A stretch of 64,000 nucleotides of DNA, taken from Gp7-AA10 sp035636095. GTDB lineage: Bacteria > Acidobacteriota > Thermoanaerobaculia > Gp7-AA8. Below the pieces are notes generated by a model. That model was not told the DNA's origin. It ran no database searches and was given only the letters and a program-made list of their open reading frames with translations. The DNA lies in contig DASPZU010000087.1 of NCBI GenBank assembly GCA_035636095.1, positions 81,000 through 144,999 on the forward strand. The letters are read 5' to 3'. A program made the translations under genes and the position numbers. Positions 18,119 to 27,806 of this stretch are shown here, piece after piece (the first letter of the stretch is position 1; every line of letters starts with the position of its first letter).

Positions 18119-20026
18119 CTAGACGGCCGCCGCGCGCTTCCGCGCCACTTCGCGCGCCGAGTGAGCGAGAATCCGCTTGCGGATGCGGATCGACTCGGGG
18201 GTCACCTCGACCAGCTCATCCTCGTCGATCCACTCCAGGCATTGCTCGAGCGTCATGATGCGCGCCGGCGCGAGCTGCACCGCGATGTCGGAGGTCGAGG
18301 CGCGCATGTTGGTGAGGTGTTTCTTGCGGCACACCTGCACCACCATGTCGACGTCGCGGGAGTTCTCGCCCACCACCTGTCCGCCGTAGACTTTCTGTCC
18401 CGGCACGACGAACAGCGTGGAACGCTCCTGCAGCGGCTCGATGGCGTAGGCCGTCGTGTCGCCCGCTTCCTTCGCGACCAGCGCGCCGCGGGTACGACTC
18501 GTGATTTCCCCGCGGTACGGACCGTATTCGAGAAAGGTGTGGTACAGCAGGCCGGTTCCACGCGTTTCAGTGAGAAATTCGGTGCGGATTCCGAAGAGCC
18601 CGCGGGTCGGGATCTTGAACTCGATGCGCACGCGTCCGCTGCCCGGATTGACCATGTCGGTCATCTCGCCGCGCCGCGCCTGAAATTTCTCCATGATCGC
18701 GCCGACGTGCAGCTCTTCGATGTCGACCACCAGCGCCTCATACGGCTCGAGGGTCTTGCCGTCGATTTCTTTGAGGATGACCTGCGGCTGCGAGAGGGCG
18801 AACTCGTAGTCCTCGCGGCGCATGTTCTCGGCCAGGATGGAGAGATGCAGCTCGCCGCGGCCGCTGACTTCGAATCGATCGGGCAGATCGGTCTCGCGCA
18901 CGCGTAGCGCGACGTCCTTGCGCGTCTCGCGCTCGAGGCGTTCCTTGAGATTTCGCGAAGTGACGTATTTCCCTTCCAGACCGGCGAAGGGCGAGTCGTT
19001 GACCAGCCAGAACATCGACACGGTCGGCTCGTCGATCGCGATCGGCTCCAGCCGCTCGGGCGCGATGGCGTCGGCGAAGGTCTCGCCGATTTCGACGTCG
19101 GCGAACCCCGCCACCGCCACGATCTCCCCCGCCGCCGCTTCGGCCACCTCTTCGCGTTTCAGACCTTCGAAAATTGTCAGCTTCGAGACGCGTCCCTTTT
19201 GTGGCGTTCCGTCCCGAAGAATCAGCACCACGTCTTCGCCCTGCCGGATGCGGCCGCGTTGAATGCGCCCGATGCCCAGGCGGCCGACGTAGTCGTTGTA
19301 GTCGACGGCCGAAACCAGAAGCTGCAGCGGCGCATCGGCATTGCCCGGTGGCGGCGGAATCTTCTTGAGGATGGCATCGAAGAGCGGTTGCACATCGTTG
19401 TTGGTGTCTTCAACGGAAGTGCGCACAAATCCGGCGCGACCGCTGGCGTAGAGGATCGGAAAATCGAGCTGCTCATCGGACGCGCCGAGCTCGATCATCA
19501 AATCGAACACTTCGTTGAGCACCGGTTGTGGACGCGCATCACTGCGATCGATCTTGTTAATGATCACGATCGGGAGGAGGCCGAGGGCCAGCGCTTTGCG
19601 GAGGACGAAACGGGTCTGCGGCATGGGACCTTCGGCCGCATCCACCAGCAGGATGACGCCCTCGACCATCGACAGGACGCGTTCGACCTCTCCGCCGAAA
19701 TCGGAGTGGCCGGGCGTGTCGACGATGTTGATCTTGACCTCGCGCGGATGGATGAACGAGGCGGGAAGATCGTGTCCCGATGCCGTGTGCGTCGCTTCAT
19801 GATGCGCGCCGGGAGCATCCACCACGTATCGAACGGAGGTGTTCTTGGCCAGGATCGTGATCCCGCGCTCGCGCTCGAGATCGTTGGAGTCCATGACGCG
19901 CTCATCGACCTGCTGATTGGCGCGGATGGCGCCGGCCTGCTTCAGCAGCGCATCGACCAGCGTCGTTTTGCCGTGGTCGACGTGCGCGATGATCGCGACG
20001 TTGCGGATGTCGTAACGGAACTGCAT
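18119..20026 (-). CDS. typA: Ribosome-associated GTPase TypA/BipA
   Basis: A 635-residue translational GTPase. The P-loop AHVDHGKTT lies at 14-22, switch II DTPGHSDFG and the guanine motif NKID follow, then EF-G-like domains and the C-terminal TypA-specific domain (RIEFKIPTRGLFGIRTEFL). It binds the ribosome and acts in 50S assembly and stress growth. The length is slightly above the usual 600-615, because of a basic alanine tail (REVARKRAAAV). That tail is the sequence duplicated at 17457-17496. Confidence 0.96.
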   Translation of the reverse strand: MQFRYDIRNVAIIAHVDHGKTTLVDALLKQAGAIRANQQVDERVMDSNDLERERGITILAKNTSVRYVVDAPGAHHEATHTASGHDLPASFIHPREVKINIVDTPGHSDFGGEVERVLSMVEGVILLVDAAEGPMPQTRFVLRKALALGLLPIVIINKIDRSDARPQPVLNEVFDLMIELGASDEQLDFPILYASGRAGFVRTSVEDTNNDVQPLFDAILKKIPPPPGNADAPLQLLVSAVDYNDYVGRLGIGRIQRGRIRQGEDVVLILRDGTPQKGRVSKLTIFEGLKREEVAEAAAGEIVAVAGFADVEIGETFADAIAPERLEPIAIDEPTVSMFWLVNDSPFAGLEGKYVTSRNLKERLERETRKDVALRVRETDLPDRFEVSGRGELHLSILAENMRREDYEFALSQPQVILKEIDGKTLEPYEALVVDIEELHVGAIMEKFQARRGEMTDMVNPGSGRVRIEFKIPTRGLFGIRTEFLTETRGTGLLYHTFLEYGPYRGEITSRTRGALVAKEAGDTTAYAIEPLQERSTLFVVPGQKVYGGQVVGENSRDVDMVVQVCRKKHLTNMRASTSDIAVQLAPARIMTLEQCLEWIDEDELVEVTPESIRIRKRILAHSAREVARKRAAAV

Positions 20027-20069
20027 GTGGGGCCGGTAACGCGCCTGACGCCCTCAAAAGTCCAAAAGC

Positions 20070-20450
20070 TCAACGACCAAAGCCGAGTTTGCGACTGACT
20101 TCACGCTGCCGTTCGTCCAGGGTCAAGAAGGCGAGCTCGCGCTTCGGATCGACGAAAAGGGCCACGGCCAGATGCCAGAGATCCGCCCCGCGGACGTAGC
20201 CCACGCTGAGGACCGAGACCATTTCCGCCGTCAATGTCCGATCGGGATGGACCCAGGAAATCGCAGAAAGAAAGTCAGCCGGCTCTTTGGCGATCCTCTC
20301 GCGGTGCAATACCGATCGGAGCTCGGCCTCCAGAAGGTTCGACGCCAGCAGCCGGTCGTAGATACGCAGCGACTTTGTCAGTCGTCGAGATCCAGCCTCA
20401 CCAAACGCCACCGCGACCAGAACCGAGGTGTCGACGTAGGCCGCTTTCAT
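20070..20450 (-). CDS. PIN-domain ribonuclease toxin (VapC-like)
   Basis: A 126-residue PIN-fold protein. The first acidic residue is in YVDTSVLVAVA (Asp7), then Glu in LLEAELRSVLHRE, and later Asp in VRGADLWHLAVAL, giving the Mg-binding acidic cluster of VapC nucleases. It is the downstream gene of a toxin-antitoxin pair: its start overlaps the antitoxin stop (20447-20450). The usual target is tRNA or rRNA; the actual one is unknown. Confidence 0.88.
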   Translation of the reverse strand: MKAAYVDTSVLVAVAFGEAGSRRLTKSLRIYDRLLASNLLEAELRSVLHRERIAKEPADFLSAISWVHPDRTLTAEMVSVLSVGYVRGADLWHLAVALFVDPKRELAFLTLDERQREVSRKLGFGR

Positions 20451-20716
20451 TCGCGCGACTTCAGGAATCGCTGCAGTGCTCCCGCTTTACGGGCCAGAGG
20501 CTTGAAGGGGACTTTGCCTGCCCGGTGAGTGAGGATGCCGCTGCGCTCGAGCGCTTCCAGTCGATCTTTGAGCGTTGCGTCCGACGCATCGATTCGACGC
20601 ACCTCCGCGACAGGCTGGCCACGGTGGGTGATGGTCACCACGTCACCCTTGCGAACCCGATTCAGAAGCTCGCTGAGACGTGCCTTAGCCTCATAGGTTG
20701 AATAGCGCTTCTGCAT
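20447..20716 (-). CDS. Phd/YefM-type antitoxin
   Basis: An 89-residue protein. The N-terminal half (YSTYEAKARLSELLNRVRKG, then GQPVAEVRRI) is the Phd/YefM prevent-host-death fold that binds DNA and the operator. The C-terminal part, which should wrap around the PIN toxin, contains LTHRAGKVPFKPLARKAG. It is transcribed from a strong promoter at 20727-20755 with a repeated TGACTAG motif over the -10, the probable autoregulatory operator. Confidence 0.88.
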   Translation of the reverse strand: MQKRYSTYEAKARLSELLNRVRKGDVVTITHRGQPVAEVRRIDASDATLKDRLEALERSGILTHRAGKVPFKPLARKAGALQRFLKSRE

Positions 20717-20726
20717 CTAACTAGTC

Positions 20727-20755
20727 AGTCTAGTCAAGATTGACAGCCGGGTCAA
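20727..20755 (-). promoter_or_regulatory. Sigma70-type promoter and operator of the antitoxin-toxin pair
   Basis: On the minus strand, TTGACC (20750-20755) and TAGACT (20727-20732) are separated by exactly 17 bases. The -10 ends ten bases before ATG 20716. TGACTAG occurs twice, at positions spanning and following the -10, and fits an operator for the Phd-type antitoxin. Confidence 0.7.
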
Positions 20756-20762
20756 GACCGCC

Positions 20763-21302
20763 TCAGTAGTCGACGCGGTAGTAGTACTTGAAGGGCTTGC
20801 GCTCGCCGCGGATCAGAATCGGATAGAACTTCGATCGCTTCAGCGCTGCGGCATTCTTCTCAGCGAGATCGTTCGAGCCGGTCGTATTTTCGAGCACGAT
20901 TGCGTTCGTGATGTCGCCGTCGGTGTTGACGTCGGCTTCGATGTAGACGGTGCCGTGCGCGCTTGGGGCAGTCACTGGGGATGGAGGATGTTGAAACTTC
21001 GGATTTGGATTGGCCTTACTCGACGCGGCCTCCTCCGCGCCGACGAGGTCCTTCTGATGCACCCAACCATTGCCGAATGCTGTACGAATTTCTGCCCAGT
21101 CACCCTTGCGCGATAACACCGAAACGCTTTCACCGTGACCGTAGCGCGTAATGACCGGTGTGATGTCGGCCGGTTTCGAATGCACCTGCAGCTCCGCCAC
21201 GCCGACATATTGCGTGGCGATCGGCTCGCGCGTGTCGGTCGCTTCCTCGTCGCCCTTGCCGCAGGCGAGAAACAGAAATAGGAGTGCAGCCGCTAACCGA
21301 AT
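20763..21302 (-). CDS. SH3b / TonB_C-type lipoprotein, ATT start inferred
   Basis: A 179-residue lipoprotein. Read from ATT 21302 it begins with an ideal short signal, MRLAAALLFLFLACGKG, with Cys14 as lipobox. A bacterial SH3-like domain follows (YVGVAELQVHSKPADITPVI ... WVHQKDLVG), then a linker and a TonB C-terminal-like domain (VYIEADVNTDGDITNAIVLE). The frame has no ATG, GTG or TTG near this signal; GAGGAGGG lies five bases before the ATT. It overlaps the end of the ABC permease gene by ten bases, so it belongs to that operon. Confidence 0.8.
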   Translation of the reverse strand: MRLAAALLFLFLACGKGDEEATDTREPIATQYVGVAELQVHSKPADITPVITRYGHGESVSVLSRKGDWAEIRTAFGNGWVHQKDLVGAEEAASSKANPNPKFQHPPSPVTAPSAHGTVYIEADVNTDGDITNAIVLENTTGSNDLAEKNAAALKRSKFYPILIRGERKPFKYYYRVDY

Positions 21303-22260
21303 ACGTCCCTCCTCACAAAAATCGTGAATGCGATGATCAGCGCCGCGATTGCCCACACGCCTAACAGCGCGATGCAAAAGGCCATGGTCATCTCCTCGTA
21401 GGGCGGCGGCTGACCGGTGTAGTAATCGGCTAGCGGGAGCGCTCCCACAAAGAGGTATTTTCCGGTTGTCCAATCGGGGCTGATGCGCGTGAGAATCGTT
21501 CCGCCAATCAAAAACGCCAGCATCGTTCCGATGGCGGCGGCACTCGATCGAAAGAGAACCGACAACGCCAGCGCGATCGCCGACACCGTCAGCAGGGCGT
21601 ACCACTCCAGCCCGTACGCGATGAGGGTGTCCTTCCAGAGCGGCAACTGCCGTACGGCGTCGAGCCGAAATTCACCGCGCGCAATTTGAAATCCGGTGAA
21701 TGTCGGTGCGCCCCAGCCTCCGCGAGGAAGAACGGGCGCTGAAATCAGGTAGGCCAGGAGCGCGCCGCACAGCAGCGTGAGGGTGGCGAAAATCCAAAGC
21801 GTCACCAGCTTCGATGCCAGAACTTTCCAGCGGCGGACCGGTCGCGTCAGCAGCAATTTGTCAGTGCCTTCCGAACTCTCCGCCGACACGATGTCGCTGC
21901 CCAGGACCGCGATGAGGATGGGGAGGAGCAGGAAGCCGGCCACGTTCGCGAAATTGCGGACGAACAGGGGGGCGGTTGGGCGGTCGGGCTCGATGTCGTG
22001 ATCGAGATAGAACTGCAGCCGGTTGATCTCGGCGCGAAGCGATTTCGCCCAATTCTCATTCATCCGGCCGCGGCGGATGGTGTTCTGATAGCTCGCGATC
22101 CGCTGTTGAATGTCAGCGCGCCAGTTCCGGCGTGCGCGCCAACTGAGCTGCCGGTACTGCGAATAGGTGACCACCGAGAGAATCGCGAAAAGGATCGCCA
22201 TCACGACCGCGAATCGCTTACGGCGAATGATCTTCAGCGTCTCGTTCTGAATGAGTGGAA

Positions 22261-22264
<4 letters not shown>
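21293..22264 (-). CDS. ABC-2 type transporter permease
   Basis: A 323-residue inner-membrane protein. TM1 is at about 18-36, then a long soluble region (about 40-105, helical, basic), then five more TM helices with the typical stretch VSAESSEGTDKLLLTRPVRR of the NatB/ABC-2 permeases. It pairs with the ATPase encoded just upstream (ATGA overlap at 22261-22264). Substrate is unknown; the attached lipoprotein suggests an export role at the envelope. Confidence 0.9.
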
Positions 22265-23162
<898 letters not shown>

Positions 23163-23166
<4 letters not shown>

Positions 23167-23534
23167 ACCGGTTCCGAGAAACGGATTTTGTTTCCGAAGG
23201 GGTCGGTGATGTTCACGACTTTGAAGGGAAGATCGGGCCGCTGATCGTTGACTCCCGGATTGAGGTACTTGTACTTCTTCGCCGCGAACTCTTTGTGAAA
23301 TTCTTCGACGCCGCGCATGCGCACGAAGATCGCGATGCCGGGACTTCCGTCTCCGTAGTGCTCGCTCAGATGGAGGATCAGCGGACCGCGCGACACCTGC
23401 ATGTACAGCGGGCTGTTGTCCGCGAATCGATGTTCCCAATCGATCTGAAAGCCGAGGTAGTCGACGTAGAACTCCTTTGCTTTCGCGACGTCGAAGATTC
23501 GCAGGATCGGGATCATCTGCTCAAATACAATCAT
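23163..23534 (-). CDS. Glyoxalase/bleomycin-resistance fold protein
   Basis: A 123-residue single vicinal-oxygen-chelate protein: IPILRIFDVAKAKEFYVDYL at the start, HLSEHYGDGSPG in the middle and NITDPFGNKIRF at the end. Such proteins dimerise and bind a metal or sequester an antibiotic. It is the first gene of the ABC exporter operon, a setting consistent with resistance. The start is either ATG 23534 or ATG 23516; the second gives the more usual length. The 5' end overlaps the promoter of the divergent SGNH gene. Confidence 0.88.
23526..23531 (+). promoter_or_regulatory. -10-like box TACAAT before SGNH hydrolase
   Basis: TACAAT ends six bases before GTG 23538. It lies inside or next to the first codons of the divergent glyoxalase-fold gene, so the two starts compete for the same DNA. 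Confidence 0.5.
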
Positions 23535-23537
23535 TGC

Positions 23538-24293
23538 GTGCGTCGCTTGCTCTATTGGTACGTTCCGCTCGGCGCGGCGTTGATCGCGGCGGCGGTGTTC
23601 GCGCACGGATTCTACTCATTCGCGCGCGGCGACACAGGATCGGCTGTCAACATCGGTGCGCCGCGCCTTGTCGCCGCTGGCCCTCCGGCGGGGCAGATCG
23701 TGCCTCTCATTCTGGGCGATTCCCTGGCTCGCGGCACAGGCGACGAATCGGGCCTCGGCATCGGCGGAAGATTTGTTGATGAATTACGTAGACGTAAAAT
23801 AGATACAAAAAATATAGTCAATCTGGCCATCAACGGCTCGCGGACCACCGATGTCATCCGTCAGATCGACAGTCACAACGTTCAGGTGCTGCTGGCGCAG
23901 TCGAACGTGATCATCGTCTCGATCGGCGGCAACGACTTGTGGGGTGACAACTGGCGCAACGCGCCCCCGCGCGATCCGCAGTCGGTGATCGGCGGCGTGA
24001 TCGATCAGATCGCGCGGATCGTGGGCGCAATTCGTGGCGTCAATCCGCGCGCCAGGATTTTCATCGTCGGTCTTTACAACCCCTTTACGTCGACGCCGTT
24101 CGGCAAGATGCTCACGCCGCTGGTCAACGAGTGGAACGGCCGGCTGGTCGAGCGATTCGCGAAGGATCCAAACCTCGTGGTGGTGCAGACGGCCGATATC
24201 TTCGCGTGGCGCGACCGGCTTTCCATGGATCGCTTCCATCCCGGCGACGAAGGCTATGCGCTGATCGCGCGGCGAATTGCCGACGCGTTCTGA
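23538..24293 (+). CDS. SGNH/GDSL hydrolase, membrane-anchored
   Basis: A 251-residue protein. A TM or signal helix at about 5-22 precedes an SGNH hydrolase domain with block I GDSLARGTG (Ser nucleophile), block III GGNDLW and block V DRFHPG (Asp/His). Such enzymes are lipases, esterases or carbohydrate deacetylases. Start GTG 23538 from the leaderless-type promoter. Residues around 80-93 are encoded by a markedly AT-rich island (23769-23820) with codons rare in the neighbours. Confidence 0.9.
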   Translation: MRRLLYWYVPLGAALIAAAVFAHGFYSFARGDTGSAVNIGAPRLVAAGPPAGQIVPLILGDSLARGTGDESGLGIGGRFVDELRRRKIDTKNIVNLAINGSRTTDVIRQIDSHNVQVLLAQSNVIIVSIGGNDLWGDNWRNAPPRDPQSVIGGVIDQIARIVGAIRGVNPRARIFIVGLYNPFTSTPFGKMLTPLVNEWNGRLVERFAKDPNLVVVQTADIFAWRDRLSMDRFHPGDEGYALIARRIADAF

Positions 24294-24324
24294 CTTCTCT
24301 GTGTCCTCTATGCCTCTGTGGTGA
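24293..24324. repeat. Single arm of the CTCTGTG 8-nt-register repeat
   Basis: Units ACTTCTCT, GTGTCCTC, TATGCCTC, TGTGGTGA follow the eight-base register of the 6061-6116 palindrome. The first base belongs to the stop codon of the SGNH gene. Confidence 0.6.
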
Positions 24325-24367
24325 GTCCCCATGTGGCGATATGCTTCCCCTCCGAACGGAGGTGGAC

Positions 24368-24565
24368 ATGCAACTCCTGAAAGACTCCTGCGCCTGTGGG
24401 CATCCCCTGGACAACCATGACGGCGGCCGAGGAGGTCCTTGCAACGCGTGCGGCTGTTCGGCCGGCAACGCGCCGAGCGCGTTCGAAGTGGGCGTGATTC
24501 ACTCCTTGCATGACATCACCATCGCGCTGATGCGGATCGCACAGGCGAAGCAGGGACAGAAGTGA
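24368..24565 (+). CDS. Small Cys-rich (zinc-binding-like) protein
   Basis: A 65-residue protein with an N-terminal metal-binding pattern: CACGHPLDNH, then CNACGC, six Cys/His ligands within about 25 residues. The C-terminal half is an amphipathic helix (HSLHDITIALMRIAQAKQG). ATG 24368 has GGAGG at 24359-24363. It is unrecognised and stands alone between the SGNH and DUF885 genes. A zinc-finger-like adaptor role is a guess. Confidence 0.7.
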   Translation: MQLLKDSCACGHPLDNHDGGRGGPCNACGCSAGNAPSAFEVGVIHSLHDITIALMRIAQAKQGQK

Positions 24566-24618
24566 AGCATCGCGGGGCCTGGCTGTGTGGTGAGAATTCT
24601 CAAACGCGTCCCCCGGTC

Positions 24619-24624
24619 TACAAT
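24619..24624 (+). promoter_or_regulatory. -10-like box TACAAT before DUF885 gene
   Basis: TACAAT ends eight bases before ATG 24633; no Shine-Dalgarno is present. Confidence 0.5.
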
Positions 24625-24632
24625 GCGCGCCC

Positions 24633-26378
24633 ATGAAGCGATTTTGCATTTTCGCCGTGCTCATTCTTCTTTCGATTCCCGCCCGCGCTGCCGATGAAGT
24701 GAAGCGCCTGCACGCGCTCTTCGACCGCAACTGGGAGACGCGCCTCAGAGAGAATCCCCTGTTCGCGACTTCTGTCGGCCGCCACGAATACGACCACCGC
24801 CTCCCCGCCATCACCATGGCCGACCTGGAGCGCCGTCAGGCACAGCGCAAGGCGACGCTGGCAACGCTCGCGCAAATCGATCGATCGAAATTGCCCCAAT
24901 CGGAGCAGGTGAGCTACGACATCTTCAAGCGGCAGATCGACGAGGGGATCGAGTCCTTCGATTTCGGCGATTACCAGATGCCCATCAACGCCGACTCCGG
25001 TTTTCACTCCGGGTTCATGCGCCTGCCCAAGGAAATGCCGCTCGCGAACGTCAAGGATTATGAGAATTACCTCAGCCGGCTGCGAGAGTGGCCGCGATAC
25101 GTGCGCGAACAGATCGCGCTGATGCGCATCGGGCTGAAACGCGGCATGACCGTTCCGCGCCCCACCCTCGATGGTTACGAGAACACCATCTCGGCGCACG
25201 TCGTCGACGATCCGACCAGGAGCGTGTTCTGGGAGCCGTTCGCGAAATTTCCGAACGCTGTTCCGGAGAGTGAGCGCCAGCGTCTGCAAAACGAAGGTCG
25301 CGACGCGATCATGAACGCGGCCGTGGTCGGCTACCGCGAGTTCCTCGATTTCTTCCGCAACGAGTACCTGCCCGGCGCGCGCAAAACGCTGGGAGCATCC
25401 GACTTGCCGGGCGGCCTTCCGTACTACCAGCACCGGATTCGCGAATTCACGACGCTCAACCTTCCTCCCGAAGAGATCCATAAACTCGGCCTCAGCGAAG
25501 TCGACCGGATTTCGGCCGAGATGGATGCCGTTCAGAAACAGGCCGGCTTCCAGGGCGATCGCGCCGCGTTTCTCGAGTTCCTCCGCACCGATCCGCGCTT
25601 CTACGCCAAGACGCCCGAGGAATTGCTGTCGCGCGCGGCCTGGATCGCCAAGCGCATCGATGGAAAACTTCCTTCGCTCTTCAAGACGCTTCCGCGATTG
25701 CCTTACACCGTCGAGCCGGTGCCGGCCGAGATCGCACCGAAATATACGAGCGGCCGCTACGTCGGCGCGCCGCAGGGGAGCACCAGGCCGGGAATCTATT
25801 GGGTCAACACCTACAAGCTCGAGGTCCGTCCGCTTTACAACCTGGAGTCGTTGACGCTCCACGAAGCCGTTCCCGGACATCATCTGCAGATTGCATTGAG
25901 CCACGAGCTCACCAACCTTCCCAACTTCCGCCGCTTCTCGTACATCTCGGCGTTCGGAGAAGGTTGGGGACTCTACTGCGAGTGGCTCGGCCTGGAGGCC
26001 GGTTTCTACACCGATCCGTACTCCAACTTCGGCCGCCTGACCTACGAGATGTGGCGCGCCTGCCGGCTGGTCGTCGACACTGGCATTCATGCGAAGGGAT
26101 GGACGCGCCAGCAGGCCATCGACTACATGGCGACGCGGACGGCGCTTCCGCTGCACGAAGTCGAGACCGAAGTCGATCGCTACATTTCCTGGCCCGGTCA
26201 GGCGCTGTCGTACAAGCTCGGCGAGCTGAAAATCAAGGAGCTGCGCAAACGCGCTGAGACGGCCCTCGGCCCGCGCTTCGACCTCCGCGAATTTCACGAC
26301 GTCGTCCTGGGCAGCGGCGCGGTGCCGCTCAGCGTGCTCGAGATGAATGTCGATCGCTGGATCGCGAAGCAACGTTGA
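24633..26378 (+). CDS. DUF885 family metallopeptidase, secreted
   Basis: A 581-residue protein with signal peptide MKRFCIFAVLILLSIPARA. The family motif HEAVPGHHLQ at about 410 supplies the zinc ligands and the catalytic Glu; a second conserved Glu lies in GEGWGLYCEWLG. DUF885 proteins are long helical carboxypeptidase-like enzymes common in Acidobacteria and xanthomonads. The stop TGA (26376-26378) shares two bases with the first heptamer of a palindromic repeat. Confidence 0.94.
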   Translation: MKRFCIFAVLILLSIPARAADEVKRLHALFDRNWETRLRENPLFATSVGRHEYDHRLPAITMADLERRQAQRKATLATLAQIDRSKLPQSEQVSYDIFKRQIDEGIESFDFGDYQMPINADSGFHSGFMRLPKEMPLANVKDYENYLSRLREWPRYVREQIALMRIGLKRGMTVPRPTLDGYENTISAHVVDDPTRSVFWEPFAKFPNAVPESERQRLQNEGRDAIMNAAVVGYREFLDFFRNEYLPGARKTLGASDLPGGLPYYQHRIREFTTLNLPPEEIHKLGLSEVDRISAEMDAVQKQAGFQGDRAAFLEFLRTDPRFYAKTPEELLSRAAWIAKRIDGKLPSLFKTLPRLPYTVEPVPAEIAPKYTSGRYVGAPQGSTRPGIYWVNTYKLEVRPLYNLESLTLHEAVPGHHLQIALSHELTNLPNFRRFSYISAFGEGWGLYCEWLGLEAGFYTDPYSNFGRLTYEMWRACRLVVDTGIHAKGWTRQQAIDYMATRTALPLHEVETEVDRYISWPGQALSYKLGELKIKELRKRAETALGPRFDLREFHDVVLGSGAVPLSVLEMNVDRWIAKQR

Positions 26379-26446
26379 AGGCAGAAGGCAGAAGGCAGAA
26401 GGGAACTTTTGCAGTACTTCTGCCTTCTGCTTTCTGCCTTCTGACT
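26377..26446. repeat. 7-nt-register palindrome (GAAGGCA / TCTGCCT)
   Basis: Ten heptamers in one register. The left arm has GAAGGCA three times and GAAGGGA; two central heptamers follow; the right arm has TCTGCCT, TCTGCTT, TCTGCCT, TCTGACT. It lies between convergent genes and begins inside the stop codon at 26376-26378. A second locus with related units is at 47233-47323. Confidence 0.9.
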
Positions 26447-26447
26447 T

Positions 26448-26969
26448 TCATAGCCGCGATTTTCGCCGCGGCTTCGCCGTCGTCATGAAAACCGCGGTGT
26501 CCCAGGCATTGTGGATGCCGATGAAGAGCAGCATCAGCGCCGCGCCGGCGACACAATAAAGCGCGATTTCCGTTGATCGCGGTGTGAGCCAGCCGGCCGC
26601 AAAGAGCCACGCATACGCGATGATGGGCAGCACGCCGTGCCAGATCCAATCCTCGAGCACTGGTTTATAACCGCGTTGTCGCAGCGCCATGATGATCACC
26701 TTCGCGACGTAGATCAGTCCGAGACCGCCGATCGCGACAAGGCAGGCTGTCAGACTCGCCACCGTGTGCCGCGGCGTGGTTAGGACGGCGGCGAGAAGCA
26801 GAACCGCGCAGAAATGCACAATCGTCGGCGTCCCGAACGCTTCAACCGCTTCTGGCGTGCGCGACGTGCGCGCCTCCGCGACCAGCGCGATGACCACGAA
26901 TTGCAATCCGGTCAGCGCAGCGGCCGAGGAGCCGATGATGACGTAGAAGCTGTCCCATTCCTTGATCAC
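26448..26969 (-). CDS. Conserved membrane protein
   Basis: A 173-residue protein with five TM helices: about 8-28, 47-66, 73-93, 107-126, 133-152. It starts IKEWDSFYVIIGSSAAALTG, a pattern seen in small uncharacterised membrane proteins, and ends basic (KPRRKSRL). GTG 26969 lies one base after the stop of the upstream membrane protein, so they are cotranscribed. Function unknown. Confidence 0.8.
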   Translation of the reverse strand: MIKEWDSFYVIIGSSAAALTGLQFVVIALVAEARTSRTPEAVEAFGTPTIVHFCAVLLLAAVLTTPRHTVASLTACLVAIGGLGLIYVAKVIIMALRQRGYKPVLEDWIWHGVLPIIAYAWLFAAGWLTPRSTEIALYCVAGAALMLLFIGIHNAWDTAVFMTTAKPRRKSRL

Positions 26970-26970
26970 G

Positions 26971-27738
26971 TTATCGAACCACGCGCCCAGTGAGCGCAGT
27001 CTCCTGAAGCCGCGAGCACCATGACGTGACAGAAATCAGATTTACCACCAGGCCAATGACGGCCAGGACGCTGGCGAAGGTGAGGAGAAGACCGACGCCA
27101 TTGCTCGGTGGCGCTTTCGGATCCATGACTGCCGACACGATGACGCATACCACCAGGAATGTCACCGACCCGACCGAGACGAAGGCAGCACGCGTCAGCC
27201 GGCTCGCCAGCGTTTGCGACGTCGTTGCAACTCCGCCCATCGGCGGCCCGTGCGGATCGATGACGTCGATGATCATCGTTTTCAGATTGTCGAAAAGGTG
27301 TGCGCTGAACACGACCAGCAAGGCGGCCGCGATCAGTAAGGCCATCGCGGTAATCGCCGGCGCAGTCGAGGAGGTCGCGGGCGTTTCGGCGTTGATGACC
27401 GCCCGAACCGCGATGATCGTCGTCAGGACGGCCAGCGCGCAGGCAACATAGCCGGCGAAAAGACTCGGCTGCATCGCTTCCCACATTCCTGCTGAAACCG
27501 CGCCGATACCGCCGCCCCTGGTGGCGAGATCGCTGAAGGTGTTGATGATGAGGCGAACGCCGAAGAAGGCCGCCAGAACCGGTCCGATGGCGGCGGCCGC
27601 CAGCCATCCCGGCACGAGCCAGAGATGCGTCGCGCGAATCCGCGCGATGAGCGCCAGCAATCCAAACGCCGCCAGCGCGGGGAGGATCGAGACAACGATG
27701 TAGACGATGACCGACGGAGGCAGGCCGCTCAATTCCAT
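26971..27738 (-). CDS. Conserved membrane protein
   Basis: A 255-residue protein with about six TM helices (about 9-30, 40-62, 92-112, 125-147, 190-210, 220-240) and one periplasmic or cytoplasmic loop rich in Pro and Gly (DPHGPPMGGVATTSQ). A second similar loop reads DPKAPPSNGVG. It forms a two-gene unit with the next membrane protein (one base between). I do not recognise the family. Confidence 0.78.
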   Translation of the reverse strand: MELSGLPPSVIVYIVVSILPALAAFGLLALIARIRATHLWLVPGWLAAAAIGPVLAAFFGVRLIINTFSDLATRGGGIGAVSAGMWEAMQPSLFAGYVACALAVLTTIIAVRAVINAETPATSSTAPAITAMALLIAAALLVVFSAHLFDNLKTMIIDVIDPHGPPMGGVATTSQTLASRLTRAAFVSVGSVTFLVVCVIVSAVMDPKAPPSNGVGLLLTFASVLAVIGLVVNLISVTSWCSRLQETALTGRVVR

Positions 27739-27794
27739 CGGTCAGCGCGCGCTCTTTCCAGCATCCGGAATCGTCACACCAGCGTGCTGAATCA

Positions 27795-27800
27795 TATGAT
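27795..27800 (+). promoter_or_regulatory. -10-like box TATGAT before DinB-fold gene
   Basis: TATGAT ends six bases before ATG 27807. Confidence 0.45.
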
Positions 27801-27806
27801 TGATGG

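Noticed and set aside
23524..23534. A divergent leaderless pair at the SGNH/glyoxalase junction
   Set aside because: The plus box is good, but the minus strand only offers TTGTAT, too weak a match to claim a second promoter.
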